A DNA stretch of 64,000 nt from Erwinia_E haradaeae_E (GTDB lineage: Bacteria > Pseudomonadota > Gammaproteobacteria > Enterobacterales > Enterobacteriaceae). Every line of letters begins with the position of its first letter. The stretch's first letter is position 1. The DNA lies in assembly GCF_900699015.1 (NCBI RefSeq), contig NZ_LR217737.1, forward strand, positions 496,001 to 560,000. Direction: 5' to 3'. Under the pieces are notes generated by a model. That model was not told the origin of the DNA, did no database searches, and saw only the letters and a list, made by a program, of their open reading frames with translations. The position numbers and the translations under genes are program-made. Below are positions 20,674 through 29,599 of the stretch, piece by piece.

Positions 20674-21623
20674 TTAGATATCTTGTCTACAGAAAATGAT
20701 GAGAGGATATTTTTAGCTCCATGAACTAAGAGTTCTTCGGCTAACAAAATACCTATTTTTTCAGCTTGTTTTCGTGGTCCTCTTCGCTCTCTACGTATTA
20801 TATGACTTCCATCGAGTGACCCTACTAGACCTCGAAGCCATATGTTATCCCCTTCTAGAAGGGCATAACTACCTATTGGCATGTGACAGTGAGCCGATAA
20901 ACGGATATTCATAGCACGCTCTGCAATTATCCGATCTGCACTCTCACTATGATTTAATATCTTAAGCAAATGGATGGTCTCTAAATCATCAAGACGACAT
21001 TCAATACCTATCGCACCTTGACCAACGGCAGGCAGTAAATCCTCAGCTGGTATTATATGTTGAATACGAGAGATTAAGTTTAATCTCTTTAGTCCAGCAA
21101 CAGCTAGAATAATTGCATCATACGTGCCTTTATCCAATTTATCAAGACGAGTTGCGATATTTCCACGAAGGAATTTAACAGTTAGATCTGGACGTTGAGC
21201 ACGTAGTTGACATTGGCGCCGCAAACTAGATGTCCCAATAACCGACCCAAATGGAAGAAATTCCACTAATGAATAATGATTTGAAACAAATGCATCATGA
21301 GGATCTTCGCGTTCGCAAATAGTTACTAAACCTAGTCCGTCGGGAAAGTAGATTGGTAGATCCTTGATTGAATGCACTGCTATATCTGCATGACCTGATA
21401 AAATAGCCTGCTCTAATTCTTTTACAAACAAACCTTTACCACCAACCCCTATCAGTGAGGTATCGAGTATACTATCGCCACGTGTTAGGATAGGAACTTT
21501 TTGTATACATAATTCTGGATAATGTATGAGCAAAGAATCTATAACATACTGTGCTTGCCATAAAGCTAGAGGACTTTTTCTAGTAGCAATTCTTAAAACT
21601 TTTCGTGACATATTGAATACCAT
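20670..21623 (-). CDS. hemC: Porphobilinogen deaminase (hydroxymethylbilane synthase)
   Basis: Joins four porphobilinogen units into hydroxymethylbilane. From the ATG at 21623 it has 317 residues; an ATG at 21611 (MSRKVLRIATRKSPLALWQA) would give the E. coli-like N-terminus. AAGAGA and AAGAAA lie before the 21623 start, while the internal one has no obvious ribosome site, so I keep 21623 with some doubt. Conserved features are VGGKGLFVKELE, ADIAVHSIKDLP, GTSSLRRQCQL and PAVGQGAIGIECR. The cysteine that carries the dipyrromethane cofactor is present (AERAMNIRLSAHCHMPIGSY). It overlaps hemD by 4 bases. cyaA, divergent from hemC in E. coli, is absent. Confidence 0.95.
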   Translation of the reverse strand: MVFNMSRKVLRIATRKSPLALWQAQYVIDSLLIHYPELCIQKVPILTRGDSILDTSLIGVGGKGLFVKELEQAILSGHADIAVHSIKDLPIYFPDGLGLVTICEREDPHDAFVSNHYSLVEFLPFGSVIGTSSLRRQCQLRAQRPDLTVKFLRGNIATRLDKLDKGTYDAIILAVAGLKRLNLISRIQHIIPAEDLLPAVGQGAIGIECRLDDLETIHLLKILNHSESADRIIAERAMNIRLSAHCHMPIGSYALLEGDNIWLRGLVGSLDGSHIIRRERRGPRKQAEKIGILLAEELLVHGAKNILSSFSVDKISK

Positions 21624-23972
21624 GTTTCTTAATCTCTTATAACTATGTCATATAATCGATCTAGTTTATAGGATCGATGAAAGAGTAAAACAAACTCAGT
21701 TCGATATATATTTATTCATTTTGCAAAAGAATGTAATTCTATACTGATAGTGTTTTCAGAGTGTATTAATTATAACGATCATAAATGATATTCATGCTCA
21801 TAATTCAGTTTGAAAGATTGTATTAAATACATATCATTACTTTGTTCTTGAAATCGAATTATCTCTATATGTTATAATCATCTAGTATCATCAATCAATT
21901 AGATTTATATATCTAGATGCTAAGTATGAAAGCATTAAGAGAAGGGTAACTAAGTTCTAGAATTTCTTGAAAAAAATTAGAATTTTATTATGTTAGACTT
22001 TACTATTTATCGGTTATATAATTATTATAATATGGTTTGATTATATTTTTGTTATATTATAAATACATGGTTGTTAGATTGAAATAAAAAAGTTATCTTT
22101 GATACATAGTAATTCTAGTATTAGTGAATATTAGATAGATTCACTATATACTATGCTATAGTAATTTATATTTATGGTATATATTTAACATATTGCTTGT
22201 AGTAATATGTCAGTTCTCACTTATCGTAAAGTAATTATCTAATAATTACTGAAGTAATATATACATGGATAAGAATCCTTTAATCAAAAAAATACTGCTA
22301 TATTAATAGATCTTACCATGACCACTACACCAAATAAATATTAATTTCTAAGCAAGATAACTATATTTTAACTTTAACAGAAAGATTAAAATAATTATAT
22401 ATTACACACTTTTAATTGTTAAGATATAAGCTTGTTCTTTATAAAAAAGAAAGAAATCAATATCTCATACTTAAGTATGATCAAAATATCAAGAATTTAA
22501 TATTTATGACTGATAATTTATTTTTAAAGATGTTTTTAAAAACAAGAAAATCATGAAATCTATGTTACTAAGACACTATTTCAATCAATAGTATTGAAAT
22601 AGTATTTTTTATAAATTTTAAATCTTGGAATGTTGTTTAATCTATTTCAATATACAAAGAGATCCGATCTAATTGATTGTTTATTTAAAATAAATAGATG
22701 AGTTATTTATTTTATGATAAGAGTATAAAAAATATTTTACAGATCACAGTATATTTTAATAGGTATTTTGTTAAATTTTTTATATTTTTTATATTGTAAA
22801 TATTATTATAAAATAGTTAGATTGTTATAGGTTTTATAGAGATTTTTTATAAACTATATGAATCATTTTTATTTTAAATAATTGATTATATTGAATAAAA
22901 TATTGTTTTTATATTTATTTTTTTATTTTTAGATCAAATCTATTGATTTATATACATGCTTTGTCTCTAGCAAAAAAAGATTATTTTAATAACTAGATAT
23001 CGAATATTTTTATATGAATTAAATTATTAATGTATTCGTGAATACATATATTAATTAGAAGATTATAAGACTGTCATTTACCTTCAGTAATAAAATACCA
23101 TTTATGTAATCTATCTATGTTTTTTAGAAAAAAATTATAATTTGATAAATATCATCTTGAATAAATTACATATAATATATAATCTTCTATCTGTTTTGTA
23201 TTTTTATTTTTTAAAAATAAATAATAGTCTATGCATCTTGATTTGTTGCAAACAATTAATCAAGTATCACTTCATATGTCAATATAACTGTAATAACAAC
23301 TATATAATTATGATATATTCTAATAATATTAATTAGTTTATTATTAAGTGTTAGAAACATAATTAAGATAATGAGAACTATATTACTTCCTATTTTAATA
23401 TCTAATATAATCTATTACAAAATATAATTATATATTTGAATATTAAAATAAGGTATATCATGACATCATCCTATCAATAATTTTTATTTTTAAAATTAAA
23501 TATAATGAAATTATTAGTAGACGTGTTTTTTAAATAAATAGTAATTAATGATGAACTTATACTAATCATAATAAAATTTCTATAATACTACGCATATAAA
23601 GATTGAAGGCTTATTAGTTGAACACCAATACTATATTTATAGAAATTTAACACTATATGATACCCTTATCAAGGCGCTGATAATGCGAATAGATAATGTG
23701 TATCTTGCATTTGATGAAATTTAGATAGGATCTAATTCTAAAAGATTCAGAACATATATCTTAAATCAGGAAACCAATTTTCTCATCTATTTCAAAAAAT
23801 AGATAATTATGTAATGTATATTTTAGATTCCATTCATATACATATTGTTGAATGATATTGAATAAATATGATCCATTTTCTAGATTTTTAGTTCTTTTAG
23901 ATAAACTGGATTCTTCTTCTTATTATCTTATAAATTTAATTTATAGTCATGACTGCTAGATTCAGGTTCAAA
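21624..23972. other. Large empty spacer in the cyaA-cyaY slot
   Basis: About 2.35 kb between hemC (-) and lptM (+). E. coli has cyaA (+) and cyaY (-) here. All frames are closed and I recognise no adenylate-cyclase or frataxin motif. An open frame at 23142-23336 (64 codons, mostly Ile, Asn, Leu and Tyr) looks like AT-rich noise. The one strong structure is the terminator-like hairpin at 22575-22610. Confidence 0.5.
22575..22610 (+). terminator. Orphan rho-independent terminator (no intact gene upstream)
   Basis: A perfect 11-bp stem ACTATTTCAAT/ATTGAAATAGT (22575-22585, 22593-22603) with a 7-base loop is followed by ATTTTTT and more T-rich sequence. This is a textbook plus-strand terminator shape. 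The nearest plus-strand gene upstream ends at 17750. In E. coli the convergent pair cyaA/cyaY occupies this slot, so it may be the surviving cyaA terminator, or end an undetected small RNA. Confidence 0.6.
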
Positions 23973-24155
23973 ATGATTCAATCAATCGTTATATTAAAAA
24001 TAATCAGATTTATAATGTTAATGATGATAATTATTGGATTGGTAGGTTGCGGTTTTAAAGGCTCTTTATCTCCCTTCAAAGAAGGGGAGTGTGGATTCCA
24101 TGTGATTCATAGTTTTTATTATAAAAATAGCATCATTCTAAATACTTCTTTCTGA
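23973..24155 (+). CDS. lptM: Small lipoprotein LptM (YifL), diverged
   Basis: A 60-residue predicted lipoprotein. A hydrophobic signal segment with short positive patches ends in the lipobox LVGC, and the mature protein starts CGFKGSL, matching the CGLKGPLY start of E. coli LptM/YifL. The remaining 27 residues do not resemble the E. coli tail, so the C-terminus may be frameshifted or drifted. Position supports the call: plus strand, downstream of the hemC and cyaA/cyaY slots, where E. coli has lptM followed by dapF. LptM helps mature the outer-membrane LPS translocon protein LptD. An in-frame ATG at 23949 is also possible. It could be a fossil; I lean to a working lipoprotein. Confidence 0.6.
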   Translation: MIQSIVILKIIRFIMLMMIIIGLVGCGFKGSLSPFKEGECGFHVIHSFYYKNSIILNTSF

Positions 24156-24334
24156 TTAAATATTAGTAATGATAATTACAGAATAAATCATAATACTATT
24201 CATTATAAGAATTGATAGTGTTATAACGATAGAGCATTTTAAATATTTCTATGATAAAAATAGCGTAATTACCATGTCTCGTGTGCTCTCATAACTTAAG
24301 ATCTAAGAAATATTCTACTTACCTTTAATTTATC

Positions 24335-24362
24335 CATGTTACTGTCGATGACAGGTAGCATG
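24335..24362 (+). terminator. Hairpin with T-rich tail downstream of lptM
   Basis: CATGTTACTGTC (24335-24346) pairs with GACAG-G-TAGCATG (24350-24362) across a GAT loop: 12 bp with one bulged G and one G-T pair. The plus-strand sequence after it is T-rich (CATTTCTTTAATTTTAG). It lies 180 bases past lptM and is richer in G+C than its surroundings. It could end lptM or a vanished downstream gene. Confidence 0.45.
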
Positions 24363-25162
24363 CATTTCTTTAATTTTAGTTTTTATTTCCATGTTGTTTT
24401 CATAGCTATATACATTGGTTTAATCTGCTGAAATTCAAATCAAGCAATATTAATGAAGATGATTGTCTTGAAAAGGTTATGGCAAATTATAATAATGTAT
24501 ATTATCTTTTTACTAATCTGAAATAGAAAAATAGAATCAAATGTGACATTATTAAGATAATCAGAATACTTATTTCTCACCTGTCAAATTCCTACAGAGG
24601 ATAATCAAATAAAGATAGAAAAATTAATAATGATGAAATATTATTTTATTTTATAAAAAAATTTAAATAATTACTGAATATTAAGTTATAAAGTTTAATA
24701 ATTTTATATTAATTCTTTGAATAATCAGTAAAAGATGAAAAGTTATAAGAAGAACTTAGAGGAATCTGAATTAGTTGTTATTACTCACTTACTTATTAAA
24801 TGTCAGAAAAAAAATAGAGCGTTGATATGGTAATAAAACTTTAGTGAACATAGTCTGTATAATTTAGTAACCTATTGTATTTCAAATATTGATTACTTTA
24901 ATTCAAGTAAAATATTAGATGTATTACGAAAATAAATAATTTAGTGTAAACAACGAAATTTTTTTTCTATATTAGGAATAGACATAAAGATTATGTACTA
25001 ATTAAATAGAGATTCACTAGTCAAGCTTTATTGAGGATAAGAAAAATGATAAATAATGATGAATAGAAGTTTATTCCTGAATATGCACCTATTAATAAGG
25101 GTTGATTATATAAGTGATACAGACCAGCATTTTTATGGCATGTTGAATAAACATACCATAAT

Positions 25163-25187
25163 CTACTTCTGTTAATAACAGAAGTAG
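25163..25187. repeat. Perfect 12-bp inverted repeat in dapF-slot spacer
   Basis: CTACTTCTGTTA (25163-25174) and TAACAGAAGTAG (25176-25187) are perfect inverse complements around a single A. As RNA this gives a 9-bp stem with a 7-base loop. No T run follows on either strand and no intact gene is near. It is an isolated structured element of unknown role. Confidence 0.6.
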
Positions 25188-26147
25188 TGAATTATATACA
25201 GTTAAATAGCTCATGATTCTAGCTTATTAAACTATTCTATGTGATGATATGAATCATTACTAGACAAAGTGATTTCTGGTTTGTTACATTGATATTTAGT
25301 TTATTAATGAATAAATACAGCTAAATTAAATATCATGAAATTTTAATTTTTCATAATTACTCATTAATTGCTATAAATTGAGAAAGATTATATCTAATAT
25401 CATTCATTATCACTTAATTTTTGATGGATTGTTTTAATTCATGGAAACATAAAGAAGTATTGGAAACTAAAAATAATTTAGTATAGACTATTTAATAATA
25501 ATTTATTGAAATCTGTTGATATCTAAATATTTTATTGAATATATGAAATAAAAATATTTATTTCTTATCAAAATTTAATTATTTATATTGAAATATAGTT
25601 CTTACTTCTTTAATCAAGGTCTAGTTAATAGATTTATATATATTTTATAATATAATTCTCATTATAATTAATATTAATTGTTAATGTCTTATTTCTATTG
25701 TCAATTAGCATTGAATATAATCTCTAAATATCTTATTCCATATGAAATTAAATCTGAGACACATATCATTTTAGATCCATTCATATATCTATTAATTTAA
25801 TACAATTCTGTCCTACTTTGACCAGTAGTTTTACCGATTTTATAATGAAATCTTTTTAATATATTTTTTTATATTCTCATTTATTTCTGCATCCCTATTT
25901 TTATTAGATCAATCTATGTACACTCGATTTTTTATTGACAGTGTATAAAATATACGTAATATTTCTTTATTATTAGGGTTAAATCCTGAATTATGTTTAG
26001 TTATTAGGATGCAAATACTAAATAATTGAGTTAATTTACTTTTTAAAATAATTTATAGATACAAATTCTATTTACCTATAGAATTATGGTTCTATAGACT
26101 TCTAATACGCCTGATCCTAAAAATCAGGTTTAAATTGTTCTAAACTA

Positions 26148-26179
26148 TATGCTAACCACTATTTTGTGTGGTTAGCATA
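26148..26179 (-). terminator. Hairpin directly after fbaA
   Basis: A perfect 12-bp stem TATGCTAACCAC/GTGGTTAGCATA (26148-26159, 26168-26179) with an 8-base loop lies 8 bases past the fbaA stop. After it, on the minus strand, comes TAGTTTAGAACAATTT, a weak T tract. A second hairpin CCTGAT/ATCAGG (26110-26128) follows 20 bases on. Together they probably end or stabilise the pgk-fbaA mRNA. Confidence 0.55.
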
Positions 26180-26187
26180 AAAATAAA

Positions 26188-27267
26188 CTAAAGTACATTA
26201 ATAGCATTTAATTGTTGGAAATAATACTCAAGACGGTTTACCATAGATACCTGGGATTCGCGTAACCATACTCTAGGATCATAAAACTTCTTATTTGGTT
26301 TATCATTTCCCCAATGGTTTCCTAGTTGAGTTTGCATAGAACATCTATTCTTTTTATAGTATTGAAGAACACCATCCCAGGATGCCCATTGCATATCGGT
26401 ATCAATATTTACTTTAACAACACCAAACTGAATAGCTTCTTTAATTTCACCAGATGATGAACCTGATCCACCATGAAATACAAGATTTAATGGATTATGA
26501 GATAAGTTATGTTTTGTCATAACAAAGTTTTGTGAATCTCGTAAAATCACTGGATTTAATGTAATTTTTCCTGGTTGATAGACACCGTGGGCATTGCCAA
26601 AAGAAGCTGCAATTGTAAAGTTTGTGCTAATTGGATTAAGTAGAGTATAAGCATAGTTAACATCGATGGGACGAGTATAAAGTTTAGACATATCCATATG
26701 ACTATTATCAATACCATCTTCTTCCCCTCCAGTGCAACCTAGTTCAATTTCTAGCGTCATGTTAATTTTTTTCATTCGTGATAAATATTGGCTAGAAATT
26801 TCAATATTCTTTTCTATAGTTTCCGAAGATAAATCAATCATATGAGAAGAAAATAAAGGGTTTCCAGTTTTTAAAAAGTAACTTTCCCCTTCTTCTAAGA
26901 GCCCATCAATCCAAGGTAATAATTCTTCTGAACAGTGATCGGTATGTAATATAACTGGAATACCATAGTATTTTGCCATTAAATGTGTATGCTTTGCTCC
27001 AGATACAGCTCCAAGAATAGCAGGTATGTGAGGTGGTTTTAACTCAAGTTGTTTTCCAGCAATAAATCGTGATCCATTATAGGAAAATTGAATAATTACT
27101 GGGGCTTGAACTTTAGAAGCAGTTTCCAATACAGCATTGATAGAATTGGTATCAATGCAGTTAATAGCTGGTATTGCAAATCGATTCTCTTTAGCTATTT
27201 TAAATACTGTTTGTACATCTTGACCAGTAATAACACCTGGTTTGACAAAATCTAAAATATTAGACAT
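26188..27267 (-). CDS. fbaA: Fructose-bisphosphate aldolase, class II
   Basis: Zinc enzyme that splits fructose 1,6-bisphosphate into the two triose phosphates. It has 359 residues, the E. coli length. Zinc-binding and catalytic segments are intact: HTDHCSEELLPWIDG, EIELGCTGGEEDGIDNS, SFGNAHGVYQPG and VFHGGSGSS. It lies 47 bases after pgk on the same strand, as in E. coli, and is followed by a strong hairpin. It serves glycolysis and gluconeogenesis. Confidence 0.98.
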   Translation of the reverse strand: MSNILDFVKPGVITGQDVQTVFKIAKENRFAIPAINCIDTNSINAVLETASKVQAPVIIQFSYNGSRFIAGKQLELKPPHIPAILGAVSGAKHTHLMAKYYGIPVILHTDHCSEELLPWIDGLLEEGESYFLKTGNPLFSSHMIDLSSETIEKNIEISSQYLSRMKKINMTLEIELGCTGGEEDGIDNSHMDMSKLYTRPIDVNYAYTLLNPISTNFTIAASFGNAHGVYQPGKITLNPVILRDSQNFVMTKHNLSHNPLNLVFHGGSGSSSGEIKEAIQFGVVKVNIDTDMQWASWDGVLQYYKKNRCSMQTQLGNHWGNDKPNKKFYDPRVWLRESQVSMVNRLEYYFQQLNAINVL

Positions 27268-27314
27268 ATTAAGTAGTCCTGCTTTATGAAATTAGTTAAA
27301 TAGAATTAATAATA

Positions 27315-28514
27315 TTAATTAGAAGACAAAGATGTCTGTTGTTTATTATATCCATAATATGTACGAGATTTTAGTATAGTCACCGCAGGTAAATCTTTAC
27401 CTTCTATAAATTCTAGAAAGGATCCGCCTCCAGTGGATATATAAGAGATTTTTTCTTTGATGTCAAATAAATCTATAGCAGCTAGTGTGTCGCCACCACC
27501 TGCAATAGAAAATGCATTACTATCTGCAATTGCTTGAGCAATAATTTTCGTTCCTTGTTGAAAATGAGGTAATTCGAATACACCAACGGGACCATTCCAA
27601 AGAATAGTTTGCGCTGATTTTAATATTGTAGCCATGGACAGAGCAGTTTTATCACCAATATCTAAAATTTCTTCATTAATTTGTATTTCAGAGACTCGTT
27701 TAACAATAGATTCATTTTTTTTCAAATATGGAGTGGAAACACGAACATCAACAGGTACTGGGATGGAGAATGTATCACGTAGTTTTTTAGCTTGATTGAG
27801 GAAAGTTGGCTCATAAAGTGAATTTCCTACACTATTATCAATAGCAATAAAAGTATTAGCAATACCTCCTCCAATAATGACAGTATCAGCAATATTGACA
27901 AGTGAATTTAAGATATTAAATTTACTAGAAATTTTTGAACCACCTATCACGGCGATCATTGGACGAGATGGGTTTTTCATGGCGCTACCTAAAGCATCCA
28001 GCTCAGCTAATAAAAGTGGACCCGCACAGGCAACTTCAGCAAATTTACTGATTCCATGAGTAGAGGCTTGTGATCGGTGTGCCGATCCAAAAGCATCCAT
28101 AACAAAAATATCACATAACGCGGCATATTTTTTAGAAAGAGTTATATCATTGTCTATTTCTCCTTTATTAAAACGAACGTTTTCTAGAACCATAACTTTC
28201 CCAGCAGATAAGTTAATACCGTTTAAATAATTTTTTACGAGAGAAACGTAATGTTCACCTAACTGTTCCTTTAGATAATTCACTACAGGTAAAAGAGAAA
28301 ATTCTTCATTGTATTCACCTTCAGTTGGGCGTCCCATATGCGAGCTTATCATTACGTAAGCCCCCTTTTTAAGGGCTGTTTCGATAGTTGGTAAAGCAGC
28401 TAATATGCGTGAATAAGATGTTATTTGTCCTTCTTTAATTGGAACATTAAGATCAGAGCGAATAAGCACGCGCTTTCTAAAAAGATTTAGCTCAGTCATT
28501 CTTGCTATAGGCAT
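27315..28514 (-). CDS. pgk: Phosphoglycerate kinase
   Basis: Transfers phosphate between 1,3-bisphosphoglycerate and ADP in glycolysis. From the ATG at 28514 it has 399 residues (E. coli 387). The extra length is a C-terminal tail after KDLPAVTILKSR. A GTG just upstream (28517) is also in frame; MPIARMTELNLFRKRV aligns with the E. coli start, so I use the ATG. A GGAG lies 4-7 bases before it. Motifs RSDLNVP, SHMGRP, ENVRFNKGE, the GGSK segment and GGGDTLAA are intact. Upstream, epd of the E. coli epd-pgk-fbaA operon is missing and an empty spacer is in its place. Confidence 0.97.
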   Translation of the reverse strand: MPIARMTELNLFRKRVLIRSDLNVPIKEGQITSYSRILAALPTIETALKKGAYVMISSHMGRPTEGEYNEEFSLLPVVNYLKEQLGEHYVSLVKNYLNGINLSAGKVMVLENVRFNKGEIDNDITLSKKYAALCDIFVMDAFGSAHRSQASTHGISKFAEVACAGPLLLAELDALGSAMKNPSRPMIAVIGGSKISSKFNILNSLVNIADTVIIGGGIANTFIAIDNSVGNSLYEPTFLNQAKKLRDTFSIPVPVDVRVSTPYLKKNESIVKRVSEIQINEEILDIGDKTALSMATILKSAQTILWNGPVGVFELPHFQQGTKIIAQAIADSNAFSIAGGGDTLAAIDLFDIKEKISYISTGGGSFLEFIEGKDLPAVTILKSRTYYGYNKQQTSLSSN

Positions 28515-29599
28515 CACTCCCCCCCTATTTATTAGTAATAATCTTAAAATGAAATTTATCTAATATAAAAATATTCAGATAGTTGTTATAGTGAAGACAG
28601 TTTTATTAGAGAAGTATTTCTATGTTGAGCTATGCTTACTTATCGTAATAAGTTAATTTTTAAATATTTTATAACCCTAAATAGTGCTTAATAGACCAAA
28701 TATTGCTTTTAAATATAAAGCTGGTATAGCTTATCTTTTCTTATTACAGATTATATATCTATTTAGTTTTATCATAGTTAAATCGGTTATTATGGATATT
28801 TTATCAGTTCACTATATTTGAGTATAATGCAACTATTTTATATACTATTACTATAGAACTAAAATAATTGAATTATATGATATTGAAATCATCTTTAAAT
28901 TTTTTAAAACACGCAAAGTATACATAGTGATATTATCTTGACCTATTCACTAAGGAGCACAATTATATTTAAAAATATATTTATCTAATTATGTTTAGAT
29001 ATAAGACTGATATCGGTATGAATTTCTTATAAAACTAATACAGGACATATATTTCAATAAATAAATAAAGCTTTCTATGCTAAATACAAATGATTTTGAG
29101 TTATGAGAATGGATTTTAACTAATTATATTTCTCAATAAATTTTTCATTGTATCTTTAAAATATAAGTGATCTTTTTCATCTAAAAATATTACAAATGGT
29201 ATGTAGATTGTAACTTTTTGAAATTTTGATAGAATAAACATTATGATATTCCTTAATTTCTTTAATCTACTCCACGAAGGTGATAAGCATTGATCTGTAT
29301 TTATGATTACTTAGATTAGATATTAATAGTAATTTTTATGTGGTTTGAAACCATCTCTATATTGTAAAATTCAATTACAACTTTTTCATACATACGTTGT
29401 TTAAAATAAGTTACTTTTCTTGCTGAAATCAATTAAAAGCTAATTAGTAAACATATTTAAAAAAAAGATAAAATACTAATTATTTACTATATGTCATTTC
29501 TAATAATAACCCTATCTATTTACTACTTAAAGGATATTCGCTAATATATATAGATGTTAATGCTAATGAGAATCACTCAGATAATAACAAAAAATATCT
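28515..29599. other. Empty spacer in the epd slot
   Basis: About 1.08 kb without an open frame lies between pgk and tktA. In E. coli epd (erythrose-4-phosphate dehydrogenase, about 1.02 kb), which feeds pyridoxal phosphate synthesis, is the gene directly before pgk. The size match suggests an eroded epd, but I see no GAPDH-like motif. The pgk promoter must lie in its left part. Confidence 0.5.

Larger units (their letters stand above)
24156..26187. other. Large empty spacer in the dapF slot
   Basis: About 2.03 kb between lptM (+) and the end of fbaA (-), closed in all frames. E. coli has dapF, yigA and xerC after lptM. None is recognised, so dapF is lost at least from this place. Three strong hairpins lie here: 24335-24362, 25163-25187 and 26148-26179. 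Confidence 0.5.

Noticed and set aside
23142..23336. A 64-codon open frame on the plus strand
   Set aside because: Composition is Ile, Asn, Leu and Tyr as expected from AT-rich noise, with no ribosome site and no recognisable motif.
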